Below are positions 18,381-26,825 of a stretch of 47,456 nucleotides of DNA, piece by piece. Every line of letters starts with the position of its first letter. The stretch's first letter is position 1. The position numbers and the translations under genes were made by a program. The notes below the pieces were generated by a model that saw only the letters and a program-made list of their open reading frames with translations, did no database searches and was not told the origin of the DNA. Source of the stretch: SZUA-186 sp041552135. GTDB lineage: Bacteria; Pseudomonadota; Gammaproteobacteria; UBA9214. The stretch covers positions 1 to 47,456 of the forward strand of contig JBFELL010000002.1 in the NCBI GenBank assembly GCA_041552135.1, in the 5' to 3' direction.

Positions 18381-19112
18381 TTGGAGCAAATACGACTTTT
18401 CCTCGGATCCGTGCTTTCCAGTGTACGTGATTTACTGCCGATTGTCCTTGTTGTGGCCTTCTTCCAGATCGTGGTACTGCAGGAACCGGTACCCAACCTG
18501 GACCGGATCCTTGCCGGTAGCCTGCTGGTCATCCTGGGCCTGGCCTTCTTCATCCGGGGGCTGGAACAGGGGCTGTTTCCGATCGGCGAATCGATCGCCT
18601 ATGCCTTTGCCCGCAAGGGCAACCTGTTCTGGTTGCTGCTGTTTGCCTTCGCCCTGGGCTTCGGCACCACCATTGCGGAACCGGCCCTGATCGCGGTCGC
18701 CGAGGAAGCTTCCGAGGTCGCCGCGATGGCGGGTTTCATCGAACATCACGAGGATGCGATGGAGGACTATGCCTTCGGGCTGCGACTGACGGTGGCACTG
18801 TCGGTCGGCTTTGCCATCCTCGTTGGCGTGTACCGCATCATCAAGGGCTGGCCGATCCAGTACTTCATTATCGGCGGTTATATTGGCGTCGTTGTCATGA
18901 CCGCCCTGGCGCCGCGCGAGATCATCGGCATCGCCTACGATTCGGGTGGCGTAACAACCTCGACCGTTACCGTGCCGCTGGTCACGGCACTGGGTGTGGG
19001 TCTGGCGGAAAGTATCAAGGGTCGCAATCCCATGGTCGATGGCTTCGGACTGATCGCCTTTGCCTCGCTGACACCGATGATCTTCGTCATGGGCTACGGC
19101 ATGGTGATCTGA
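18381..19112 (+). CDS. DUF1538 family membrane protein, first of pair
   Basis: 243 residues beginning at a TTG codon with a weak upstream CAGGA. About six hydrophobic helices; the conserved family segments LGFGTTIAEPALIAVAEEA and IAYDSGGVTTSTVTVPLVTALG are present, the latter with small and hydroxylated residues inside the membrane. DUF1538 proteins occur as pairs or fusions, and a two-subunit DUF1538 system (UmpAB) has been reported as a cation/proton antiporter in Halomonas. A similar role here is inference. The stop overlaps the start of the second DUF1538 gene by one base (TGATG). Confidence 0.88.
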   Translation: MEQIRLFLGSVLSSVRDLLPIVLVVAFFQIVVLQEPVPNLDRILAGSLLVILGLAFFIRGLEQGLFPIGESIAYAFARKGNLFWLLLFAFALGFGTTIAEPALIAVAEEASEVAAMAGFIEHHEDAMEDYAFGLRLTVALSVGFAILVGVYRIIKGWPIQYFIIGGYIGVVVMTALAPREIIGIAYDSGGVTTSTVTVPLVTALGVGLAESIKGRNPMVDGFGLIAFASLTPMIFVMGYGMVI

Positions 19113-19912
19113 TGGAACTGCTTGCCCACCTGGCGCGAACCGGCATCGAGACCATTGACGATGTGCTGCCGGTTGCCGGCATCATCGTCGGTTTCCAGGT
19201 GCTGATCCTGCGCCAGCGCATCCCCAACCTGAAAAGCGTCGCGGTCGGAGTCCTCTACGTCCTGATCGGTCTCACGCTGTTTCTGGTCGGGCTGGAGGAG
19301 GCCCTGTTCCCGCTCGGCAAGCTGATGGCGACCCAGCTCACCGACCCGGAATTTATTTTCGGAACCACGGGCGCCATCGCCGAGGCGATGCGCTGGGATG
19401 ACTACCTGTGGGTCTATGTGTTCGCCGCCGCCATCGGTTTTGCCACGACGATTGCCGAACCGGCACTGATCGCCGTCGCCATCAAGGCGCAGCAGGTCTC
19501 GGCCGGGGCGATAACCGTCTGGGGCCTGCGCGTTGCCGTCGCCATCGGCGTCGCGGTCGGTATTGCGCTTGGCACCTTCCGGATCGTAACCGGCACACCA
19601 TTGCACTACTACATCATTGCCGGCTACATCGTCGTGGTCATCCAGACCGTGTTTGCCCCGCGCATGATCATTGCACTGGCCTACGATTCCGGCGGCGTCA
19701 CGACATCGACGGTGACGGTGCCACTGGTGGCGGCCCTCGGCCTCGGCCTGGCCAGCACGGTACCGGGGCGCACCCCGATGATTGACGGTTTCGGCCTCAT
19801 TGCCTTCGCCAGCCTGTTTCCGATCATGGCCGTGATGGGCTATGCACAGATCGGCGAATGGTGGGTGCGGCGCGTTATGGCGAAAAAGCAGGAATCCCGG
19901 CTGCGGGACTGA
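19112..19912 (+). CDS. DUF1538 family membrane protein, second of pair
   Basis: 266 residues, homologous to its upstream partner: the same IGFATTIAEPALIAVAIKA and LAYDSGGVTTSTVTVPLVAALG motifs and the same GFGLIAFASL ending before the last helix. The two probably form a heteromeric membrane complex derived from an ancient duplication. The C-terminus ends in a basic cytoplasmic tail (VRRVMAKKQESRLRD). It is followed after 30 bases by a P-II-like gene, so the transporter likely has a soluble regulatory subunit. Confidence 0.88.
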   Translation: MELLAHLARTGIETIDDVLPVAGIIVGFQVLILRQRIPNLKSVAVGVLYVLIGLTLFLVGLEEALFPLGKLMATQLTDPEFIFGTTGAIAEAMRWDDYLWVYVFAAAIGFATTIAEPALIAVAIKAQQVSAGAITVWGLRVAVAIGVAVGIALGTFRIVTGTPLHYYIIAGYIVVVIQTVFAPRMIIALAYDSGGVTTSTVTVPLVAALGLGLASTVPGRTPMIDGFGLIAFASLFPIMAVMGYAQIGEWWVRRVMAKKQESRLRD

Positions 19913-19942
19913 CATGTTTAGCGTGCAAAGGAGTATACAGTC

Positions 19943-20293
19943 ATGCATTTCAAACTGATTATTGCCCTGGTTGATGACACCAGAACCAACATCATCATGG
20001 ACGCCGCCCGCAAGGCGGGCGCCACGGGTGCCACGGTACTGAGCCAGGTGCGTGGCGAGGGTATCGAGGAGGCCAAGACCTTCTTCGGCCTGAATCTGGA
20101 GTCCCAGCGCGACATGCTGCTGTTTCTGGTCGAGGAACACCTCGCGCGGGATATCCTGGAGTGCATTGCCGATATGGGCGGGTTTGAAGAGAAACCGGGC
20201 GCCGGCATCGCCTTCCAGCTGGATGTGGAAGACGCCCTTGGCGTGTCGGGCCAGATACGCAAACTCACAGATGTCGTGGAGGAAAAGCTATGA
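19943..20293 (+). CDS. P-II family signalling protein, atypical T-loop
   Basis: 116 residues with a ferredoxin-like P-II fold: beta1 MHFKLIIALVDD, helix NIIMDAARKAGATGATVL and the T-loop region ~38-55. The T-loop lacks the YRGAEY uridylylation motif of GlnB/GlnK and reads GIEEAKTFFGLNLESQRDM, so classical nitrogen control by uridylylation is not expected. P-II proteins near transporters usually gate them by binding nucleotides. GAGTAT-containing leader and an AAGGAG (19928) supply the ribosome-binding site. It overlaps the CBS gene by ATGA. Confidence 0.85.
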   Translation: MHFKLIIALVDDTRTNIIMDAARKAGATGATVLSQVRGEGIEEAKTFFGLNLESQRDMLLFLVEEHLARDILECIADMGGFEEKPGAGIAFQLDVEDALGVSGQIRKLTDVVEEKL

Positions 20294-20685
20294 GCGCACA
20301 ACAACCTGTCCGTGTCAGCGATGTCATGACGCCCCGTTACCAGACGGTAGATGGCATGATGACGGTTGCCGAGGCCATCGAAAAGCTCAAGGCGAACAAT
20401 GCCATCGCCCTGATAGTCGACAAGCGCCACGACAACGACGAATACGGCATTGTCCTCATCAGGGATATCGCACGCGAGGTGCTGGCCAGGGACCGCGCAC
20501 CGGAGCGCGTGAACGTGTATGAGATCATGTCCAAGCCGGTCGTCAGCGTGGGCCCGGAAATGGATATACGCTATTGCGCCAGGCTGTTCAGCAAACTGGG
20601 CTTCTCTCATGCGCCGGTCATCCATGCCGGCAAGCTGCGGGGTATGGTCAGCTATTCTGACCTGGTCCTGAAGGGCCTGTGCTGA
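20290..20685 (+). CDS. CBS-domain pair protein
   Basis: 131 residues made almost entirely of two CBS repeats (about 8-65, beginning VSDVMTPRYQTVDGMMTVAEAIEKL, and 72-130, beginning VYEIMSKPVVSVGPEMDI). CBS pairs bind adenine nucleotides such as AMP, ATP or SAM and act as energy sensors. Translation is coupled to the P-II gene by a four-base overlap, so two nucleotide-sensing proteins are made together with the DUF1538 pair. Confidence 0.88.
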   Translation: MSAQQPVRVSDVMTPRYQTVDGMMTVAEAIEKLKANNAIALIVDKRHDNDEYGIVLIRDIAREVLARDRAPERVNVYEIMSKPVVSVGPEMDIRYCARLFSKLGFSHAPVIHAGKLRGMVSYSDLVLKGLC

Positions 20686-21061
20686 GTGCATGTCAGCCCT
20701 GTCCAGCAGATCGCAGTGCTGCCGGACCGGGACCGACAGCACCACGCGACCCGTGCCGGATATTCAAACCCGAATCATGGCCTTGCCCCAGCAGCCGCCA
20801 GTGCCCGCCTCGCAGTCTGGTCGCTTACCCTGTAACCGCCCGGACGCATATGTCCCAGGTCCAGGCGGGCGCGCCGGCAATCACTGTTGCACCACTCCGG
20901 GCAACGCCCTTCCCGCACTGACCCCGTTGAATCTGCCGGCAGCGCGGGCAGGCATCGGCCGGCACCACAAATGTTTTTTATACTTATTTTCAGTTAATTG
21001 GATGAATATCACGACTCAGAAAATCACCGGCAGGCTACCTTGGCGCAGGGCCGCGAGATAA
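20686..21061. other. Gene-free stretch before feo
   Basis: No supported gene. A frame at 20690-21061 has no protein-like pattern. The last ~60 bases (from about 20960) turn AT-rich as the feo promoter region approaches. Confidence 0.5.
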
Positions 21062-21080
21062 ATTAGTATTTACTAATACT
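21062..21080. promoter_or_regulatory. Overlapping palindromes upstream of feoA
   Basis: ATTAGTA-TT-TACTAAT (21062-21077) is a perfect 7-2-7 palindrome; AGTATT-TACT-AATACT (21065-21080) is a second perfect one overlapping it. They lie about 30 bases upstream of the Fur-like box and just upstream of the candidate -10, where an activator or second repressor could bind. The regulator is unknown. Confidence 0.5.
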
Positions 21081-21101
21081 GCAGCGCATTGTAGGATGCG
21101 C

Positions 21102-21107
21102 TATTAT
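21102..21107 (+). promoter_or_regulatory. Candidate -10 of the feo promoter
   Basis: TATTAT matches the sigma70 -10 at five of six positions and directly abuts the Fur-like box, so Fur binding would block RNA polymerase. No strong -35 is seen 17 bases upstream. Confidence 0.4.
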
Positions 21108-21108
21108 C

Positions 21109-21140
21109 TGAGAATTATTCTTAATTGAGAATCATTGCCA
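21109..21140 (+). promoter_or_regulatory. Fur box pair
   Basis: TGAGAAT-T-ATTCTTA (21109-21123) fits the Fur 7-1-7 inverted heptamer with one mismatch between halves. TGAGAAT-C-ATTGCCA (21126-21140) is a second, weaker copy in tandem that reaches the feoA ATG. This placement implies iron-dependent repression of feoABC, which is standard for the system. Confidence 0.72.
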
Positions 21141-21382
21141 TGTCGCGAGCTGCCCCCATTCTTCCCCTGAGCGAAGCCGCGATTGGCAAGCGGTTTCGCC
21201 TGGTGAAGATCAATGGCGGCCACCGTCTGACGCGACGGCTACTGGCGCTGGGCCTCAGTCTCGGCACCGAGTTCGAAGTGGTGCAGCGCCGCGGGCGCGG
21301 TGTGGTGGTGGCGCGCGACGGCAACCGGGTCGCGCTCGGTGAAGGCGTGGCGCAAAAGCTGCTGGGCGAGGCACTCGGCTGA
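21140..21382 (+). CDS. feoA: Ferrous iron transport protein A
   Basis: 80 residues from the ATG at 21140 (an in-frame TTG at 21125 lies within the Fur-box DNA and is unlikely). It is a small SH3-like FeoA with PLSEAAIGKRFRLVKI, LTRRLLALGLSLGTEFEVV and a basic strand RRGRGVVVARDGNRVALGEGVA. FeoA binds FeoB on the cytoplasmic side and is needed for Fe(II) uptake. The stop overlaps the feoB start (TGATG). Confidence 0.93.
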   Translation: MSRAAPILPLSEAAIGKRFRLVKINGGHRLTRRLLALGLSLGTEFEVVQRRGRGVVVARDGNRVALGEGVAQKLLGEALG

Positions 21383-23724
21383 TGCCCTGTCACGACACCA
21401 CCGGGAGCCCCGGTCATGACACTGGCCGCACGGCAATCACCATTGCCATCGCCGGCAATCCCAACTGTGGCAAGTCGGCACTGTTCAATGCGCTGACCGG
21501 GATACGCCAGAAGACCGGTAACTGGCCTGGCGTTACCGTTGACCGCAAGGAAGGCCGCTGCAGGATCGACGGCCGCGACGTCAGTGTCATCGACCTGCCG
21601 GGTATCTATTCGTTTGACGCAAGCTCACTCGACGAGCAGGTGACGCGCGACTACCTGCTCTCGCATGATGCCGACCTGGTCGTGAATGTGGTCGACGCCA
21701 CCAACCTCGAACGCAATCTCTATTTCACCGTTCAGTTGCTGGAGATGGGCGTGCCCCTGGTGCTGGCGCTGAACATGACAGACGTGGCACGCAAGCGCGG
21801 TATTCACATCGACGGCGCGGCGCTGGCCGAAAAACTCGGCTGCCCGGTGGTACCCATCGTGGCGACCAGTGGCGAGGGCCTGAGTGAGCTGCAGGCACGC
21901 ATGCTGGCAGTCGCCGACCGGACCGACACCGGTGGCTTCCCGCTCGCGCTGGACGACTCCATCGAACAGGCGCTGCTTCAGATTGAAGCGCTGATGCAGT
22001 TCGATGATCCGGTCAACCGGCGCTGGCTTGCACTGAAACTGCTCGAGGAGGATACCGATGTCGAACAGCCAGGGGAACTGGCCACCCTGCTGGCCGACCT
22101 GCGTCATCGCATTGCCGACCGGCATGGGCAGGAGACCGACCTCGTCATTGCCGACAGCCGTTACAGTCACGCGCACGCCCTTGCGCAGGCCGTGGTTGAG
22201 CACACCGCGGGCACCACCCGCACCCTGAGCGACAGCCTCGACCGGATCGTCCTCGGTCGCATGACCGGCATCCCGCTGTTCCTCGCCGTGATGTACCTGA
22301 TGTTCCTGTTCACCATCAATGTCGGCGGTGCCTTTATCGACTTTTTCGACGGCGTGGCCGGGGCCTTCTTTGTCGACGGTCTTGGCGAACTGATGTCGGC
22401 CGCCGGCAGCCCGGACTGGCTGCGCGTACTGGTCGCCGACGGTGCCGGCGCCGGCCTGCAGGTGGTGGCGACCTTTATTCCGATCATCGCCGCGCTGTAC
22501 CTGTTCCTTTCCGTACTGGAAGACTCCGGCTACATGGCACGCGCGGCCTTCGTCATGGACCGTTTCATGCGCGCCATCGGCCTGCCAGGCAAGGCCTTCG
22601 TACCGCTTATCGTCGGCTTTGGCTGCAACGTGCCGGCCATCATGGCAACACGCACACTCGAGAACGAGCGCGAACGCAAGCTGACCATACTGATGAATCC
22701 CTTCATGTCGTGCGGCGCACGTCTGCCCGTGTATGCGCTGTTCGCCGCGGCCTTCTTTCCGCAGTCGGGCCAGAACGTGGTGTTCGCGCTGTACCTTATC
22801 GGTATCGGCGTCGCCATCCTTACCGGCCTGCTGATGAAGCAATCCCTGCTGCCCGGCAGCAGCAGCGGCTTCATGATGGAACTGCCACCGTATCACCTGC
22901 CGACACTCAAGGGGGTGCTGCTGCGTGCATGGGACCGGGTACGTCTGTTCGTCAAGGAGGCCGGTCAGGTGATCGTGGTCATGGTGCTGGCGCTGAACGT
23001 ACTCAACTCGATTGGCACCGACGGCACGTTTGGTAACGAGAACACCGAGCATTCACTGCTCAGCGAGACCGCACGCATACTCACCCCGGCATTTACACCA
23101 CTGGGCGTCCAGGAGGACAACTGGCCGGCGGTGGTCGGCATATTCTCGGGCATCCTTGCAAAGGAAGTCGTTGTCGGCACGCTGGACAGCCTCTACACCC
23201 GCGTCGCCGCTCTGGAGTCCGGTCTGCTGGAGCAACCACCGTTCGATCTCTGGCAAAGCCTGAGCGAGGCAGCCGCCACCGTCCCGCGGAACCTGGCCGA
23301 ATTGTCGGACACCCTGCTCGACCCCCTTGGTATCAGCCTTGTCAGCGAGCAGGACGCGGCGGCCCATGATGTGAACCAGGCTGTATTCGGTGCGATGCAG
23401 GCGCGTTTTGACGGCCAGGTGGGCGCCTTCGCCTACCTGCTGTTCGTGCTGCTGTACTTCCCCTGCGTGGCAACCATCGGTGCCATCCGGCGCGAGACCG
23501 GCACCGGCTGGGCGGTATTTGTCGCCGCCTGGACTACCGGCATCGCCTACCTGACGGCAACCGTCTACTACCAGGCCGCAACCTGGAGCCTGCACCCGAC
23601 GAGCTCGCTTGGCTGGATTGGCACACTGCTGCTGGTCTTTGCCGGCATCGTGATTGGCCTGCGCCTCTGGGCGCGCCGCGGGCGCCGCCGGCGTATCGGC
23701 TCAATCGACTGGGCGGAGCAATGA
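21382..23724 (+). CDS. feoB: Ferrous iron transporter FeoB
   Basis: 780 residues. The cytoplasmic G-domain has G1 GNPNCGKS (25-32), switch I around GNWPGVTVD, G3 DLPG (71-74) and G4 NMTD. A guanine-dissociation-inhibitor-like helical segment follows. The membrane part, from about residue 290, contains two gate motifs with cysteine: GFGCNVPAIMATRT and the NPFMSCGARLPVYALF region. It imports Fe(II) across the inner membrane, powered or gated by GTP. It overlaps feoA and feoC and is controlled from the Fur-like sites upstream of feoA. Confidence 0.97.
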   Translation: MPCHDTTGSPGHDTGRTAITIAIAGNPNCGKSALFNALTGIRQKTGNWPGVTVDRKEGRCRIDGRDVSVIDLPGIYSFDASSLDEQVTRDYLLSHDADLVVNVVDATNLERNLYFTVQLLEMGVPLVLALNMTDVARKRGIHIDGAALAEKLGCPVVPIVATSGEGLSELQARMLAVADRTDTGGFPLALDDSIEQALLQIEALMQFDDPVNRRWLALKLLEEDTDVEQPGELATLLADLRHRIADRHGQETDLVIADSRYSHAHALAQAVVEHTAGTTRTLSDSLDRIVLGRMTGIPLFLAVMYLMFLFTINVGGAFIDFFDGVAGAFFVDGLGELMSAAGSPDWLRVLVADGAGAGLQVVATFIPIIAALYLFLSVLEDSGYMARAAFVMDRFMRAIGLPGKAFVPLIVGFGCNVPAIMATRTLENERERKLTILMNPFMSCGARLPVYALFAAAFFPQSGQNVVFALYLIGIGVAILTGLLMKQSLLPGSSSGFMMELPPYHLPTLKGVLLRAWDRVRLFVKEAGQVIVVMVLALNVLNSIGTDGTFGNENTEHSLLSETARILTPAFTPLGVQEDNWPAVVGIFSGILAKEVVVGTLDSLYTRVAALESGLLEQPPFDLWQSLSEAAATVPRNLAELSDTLLDPLGISLVSEQDAAAHDVNQAVFGAMQARFDGQVGAFAYLLFVLLYFPCVATIGAIRRETGTGWAVFVAAWTTGIAYLTATVYYQAATWSLHPTSSLGWIGTLLLVFAGIVIGLRLWARRGRRRRIGSIDWAEQ

Positions 23725-23993
23725 TCCTCGCCGACATCCTCGAGTTCCTGCAGCAGCGTGACGCGGCCAGTCTCGGCGATATTGCGCGGCATGTCGGCGC
23801 GGAACCTGCCGCCGTGCGCGACATGCTTCACACCCTGCAGCGCAAGGGCAAGGTGCATCGTCCGGCGCTGGGCGGCGGCTGCGGCAGCACCTGCCAGCAG
23901 TGCGCGGCAGGCAGCGTCGAGCTCTATGCCTGGGGCCCGCAGAAGGCATTGACGCCGCTAGCGCCACAGTGCGCTGCGCCCGCAGATCCCTGA
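23721..23993 (+). CDS. feoC: FeoC-like winged-helix protein
   Basis: 90 residues. Residues 1-50 form a small winged helix (ILEFLQQRDAASLGDIARHVG, AVRDMLHTLQRKGKVHR). It is followed by a cysteine cluster C-G-S-T-C-Q-Q-C of the type that binds an oxygen-sensitive iron-sulfur cluster in FeoC. It overlaps feoB by ATGA. In enterics FeoC protects or regulates FeoB; that function is assumed here. Confidence 0.87.
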   Translation: MILADILEFLQQRDAASLGDIARHVGAEPAAVRDMLHTLQRKGKVHRPALGGGCGSTCQQCAAGSVELYAWGPQKALTPLAPQCAAPADP

Positions 23994-24121
23994 CCCCTCC
24001 GTCCGGTCCCCGTTCACGGCCGCCATAACCCGTGATTGACGGGCCGTGCGATGCACACCATGCTGCAGCTGGCAACTCCGGATACCTGAACCCGGGTGAC
24101 GCCACCGACTGGAGACACATC

Positions 24122-24799
24122 ATGCAGATTCTGCATCGCGATAATTTACCCCTGGGTGGTTTCGCAGGTCTGCGCGAGCACCGCCTGGTGATGGGCTCGA
24201 AGGTCTTCGCCAGGCACCGGGACCCTGGGGCCTGGGATGGTATCGGTAATTTCGTCTATCTCGCGGACGCCAGGTTCCTGCCTGGAGGTGAAACACAGCT
24301 GCACAGCCACCGGGAGATCGATGTGATCTCCGTGATGGTGGAAGGCCGGATCGCACACGAGGGATCGCTCGAACACGGCAAGGAGATGCGCGGCACGGAC
24401 GTCCAGGTGCAACGCGCCGGTGGTGAAGGGTTTTCCCACAACGAGATCAATCCGGATGACACGGAAAACCGGATGATTCAGCTGTGGGTACTGCCTGAAC
24501 GACCGGGCGAACCCGCCGGCTATCTGTTCTATCAGCCAGGGCCCGGTGGCCTGACCCGCGTCTACGGTGGGGCGATCGGCCAGAAGGAGACCTTCCACAG
24601 CCACACCCTGGTTGATATCGGGCTACTCGAGACCGGGCAGACTGCCTCGGTCCGCGGATCGTATCTTGCCTACCTTACCCGTGGCGCCGGCCTGGTTAAC
24701 GGCACGCCCGTCAAGGACGGCGACCTGGTCCGGGGCAAAGACCTGGCTTTCTCTGCAACGGAAAATAGCCGACTCATCATTGTGCACCTGGCGCCGTAG
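24122..24799 (+). CDS. Pirin family protein
   Basis: 225 residues from the ATG at 24122, which has GGAG ten bases ahead; a GTG at 24032 would add a non-family extension. Two cupin-like halves: the N-terminal half carries the metal-binding motif HSHREIDVISVMVEG with later H and E ligands (FSHNEINPDDTENRMIQLWVLP); the C-terminal half is degenerate. YhhW-type pirins have quercetin 2,3-dioxygenase activity in vitro; the physiological role is unclear. It stands alone. Confidence 0.9.
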   Translation: MQILHRDNLPLGGFAGLREHRLVMGSKVFARHRDPGAWDGIGNFVYLADARFLPGGETQLHSHREIDVISVMVEGRIAHEGSLEHGKEMRGTDVQVQRAGGEGFSHNEINPDDTENRMIQLWVLPERPGEPAGYLFYQPGPGGLTRVYGGAIGQKETFHSHTLVDIGLLETGQTASVRGSYLAYLTRGAGLVNGTPVKDGDLVRGKDLAFSATENSRLIIVHLAP

Positions 24800-24918
24800 A
24801 TCCGGGCAGATTTACTGTCAGGACCGACGAGCGGTCATAAAAGCCGGGAAACCGCGATCACCAGCCAGCGACTACCAGAATGGATGCCGGATCCGCTGCC
24901 GGGAAAAGGCCGTTCAGG

Positions 24919-25377
24919 CTACCTTTCCCCGCCCGCCTGTTTCCTCGCCCGCTCCACCTCGGCTTCTGCCTCACGTACCCGCTCATGGTATTCAGGTTTG
25001 AGGCGACTGCCTCCACCGGCAGTACCAATGCGGTCACCTTCGCGAACCTGACTGGCATCTTCAAGGCCCTTCTCGGCATCCTGTAGTGTCTGCCTGGCGG
25101 TCTCTTTCCGAGCTGCCCTGGCGGGCGCCCGGGACGCCCCGGCCTGACTGGCCTCTTTCTGCAATTCCGCCGCCCTTCGCCGGGCATCCTGCTGGCGTTC
25201 TGCCGACGGGCCTGGCGCATCGATAGTGACCTGCTCTTGCTGTGCCGCGCCGCTAACCGGGTGATCGGAAAATGTCACATTGCCCTGTTCATCAACAGAG
25301 CGGTAAGCGGTCTCTGCAGACACCTGAATGGCGGCTACTGCGATAATGATGATGAACAGCGACTTTACCTGATTCAT
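24919..25377 (-). CDS. DUF4124 domain-containing secreted protein
   Basis: 152 residues. A signal peptide (LFIIIIAVAAIQVSA) is followed by a DUF4124 segment (TAYRSVDEQGNVTFSDHPVSG), the short beta-rich motif found at the N-terminus of many periplasmic proteins of Proteobacteria. Then comes a long charged, Ala/Gln/Glu/Arg-rich helical tail likely to be a coiled coil. Function unknown. Confidence 0.82.
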   Translation of the reverse strand: MNQVKSLFIIIIAVAAIQVSAETAYRSVDEQGNVTFSDHPVSGAAQQEQVTIDAPGPSAERQQDARRRAAELQKEASQAGASRAPARAARKETARQTLQDAEKGLEDASQVREGDRIGTAGGGSRLKPEYHERVREAEAEVERARKQAGGER

Positions 25378-26140
25378 TGACTACCCCCTTCAGCATCGGC
25401 CCTGATCAACGCCAGCCGCATCAGAGTGCCGGCATTGTCAGCATTGTGCTGGAAAAACTGCCCTGAAATCCTGAACTGGCATACCCCTCTGTAATGAACG
25501 ACCTGTAAACCCGATAGTTGCATAAATCCTGCCCTGAAAGCGGGTTTCGCCCCATGATTTAGCAGGTAGAAATGAATATTTCATTATGCCTTCGGAGTTC
25601 ACCGTCAGCGAGGTCCTGGCACAGCACGGCAGGAGCGCCGCCCCCGGCGCGAATCGCGGCGAGGCGCCGCTCCTGCGGTAAGCTCTTTTTGCAATGATTG
25701 GGTAAATAATGACGCCAGTGAGTGCAGGCCAAATCCGGCAGGCAAATGAAAATCAGTCGCGCATTGCACGTTCACGAGCAGTTCATTCCGGTTGTCAAGG
25801 CTGTTTAACAGTATCGTCGAAAAGCGGGCATCCCACAATTGCACAATGAAGTCCGCTGATGCGCAAGATCTGAATGACGTCTGGCGACCAGATCCGCCAG
25901 TGGCAAGGCATCACATGGGCCCGTGGTCGGATAAGCTATCCGGCCTGGCGCACTCCGGTGGCTTGGCGGGCCTGACAAAATGCCCGGCATCCAGCTGTTT
26001 TTAGAACGGTTTCAATGTCATATACAGCCCTGCATCCAGCACCACATTACGTGTTGGGATCTGCCGCGGTGTCACGTATTATCGCCACAGCCTGCACGCA
26101 GGCGATTCCATACTGTGCACCCGACGGACCGGATCAATAC
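25378..26140. other. Gene-poor stretch
   Basis: No supported gene in about 760 bases. A frame at 25605-25844 (-) reads through the REP-like hairpin at its C-terminal end and is not convincing. AT-richer blocks around 25480-25590 and 25680-25800 differ from the flanking genes and may be decayed coding DNA. Confidence 0.45.
25629..25676. repeat. REP-like GC-rich palindrome
   Basis: gcaggagcgccgcc (25629-25642) and ggcgccgctcctgc (25663-25676) are reverse complements with one mismatch. The GGAGCGGCG...CGCCGCTCC pattern resembles the short REP sequences common in gammaproteobacterial intergenic DNA. Only one copy is in this window. Confidence 0.65.
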
Positions 26141-26638
26141 ATGAAGACACCGGAACTGGAACTCCCAGGGCATATTTATGACGAGACCGCAGCCGCGGAT
26201 GGCACCGCGACCCGGGTTACCTACTCGGCCGACAGACTGGTCGCCTGGTCAGAGCAGGAAAGGGGGGATGCGATAGAGAAATGGTGCAAACAGATTTGCG
26301 ACAGGAGGCTGGAGCGCATCGATGCATGGGAAGATAACCGGATCCTGCAACTGGAAGATGACTGGCTGTCTGTCGAGCAGGACACAGAAGAAGAGGAAGG
26401 TGACGAAAATGAGGGTCGCTACCATCTGGCATGTGAGGCCGTTGTCAGGGAAGCGGCCGGTAAACGTGACAGCGCCAGGAAACAGATGGTTGAAAACTCG
26501 GCCGCTATCGAGAAACTGGTAAAGGAAGCCAGGGATCACATCGAAGCGCACAGGCCACCCCCGCAAGAGGCGCATTTCGTCGGCTATTTCCTTGCCATCG
26601 CTGCCGTCGCCGCGGTGGCCTACGTGGTAGTGACCTGA
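26141..26638 (+). CDS. Hypothetical acidic protein with C-terminal membrane anchor
   Basis: 165 residues from the ATG at 26141 (the frame opens further to an ATG at 26015, but the added 42 residues look non-coding). A charged, mostly helical body has an acidic patch (EQDTEEEEGDENEG, about 82-95) and a Lys/Glu helix, and ends in a single hydrophobic segment (FVGYFLAIAAVAAVAYVVV) with almost nothing after it, the topology of a tail-anchored protein. No family recognised. Confidence 0.6.
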   Translation: MKTPELELPGHIYDETAAADGTATRVTYSADRLVAWSEQERGDAIEKWCKQICDRRLERIDAWEDNRILQLEDDWLSVEQDTEEEEGDENEGRYHLACEAVVREAAGKRDSARKQMVENSAAIEKLVKEARDHIEAHRPPPQEAHFVGYFLAIAAVAAVAYVVVT

Positions 26639-26825
26639 TATAAAGCCGAAGGCCCGATACCCCGCATACTCCCTGACAGGGTGCTCTTTCCCGTGCAGAA
26701 ACAATACGGGGATTTACCCCGGTAACATCTCACCAATACGGGAAACCCGCTGTTCGATGCCTTCTCGTACCCGACTGTTCACGAGGACGAAAAACAGCGG
26801 CAACACGCGGGTAGGCTTGTTGCGT

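Noticed and set aside
20690..21061. Possible gene before feoA
   Set aside because: Starts nearly at the stop of the CBS gene, with no ribosome-binding site and a Pro/Arg/Cys-rich composition typical of non-coding GC-rich DNA.
25605..25844. 79-codon minus-strand frame
   Set aside because: Its last third is read through the REP-like hairpin; no family or ribosome-binding site.
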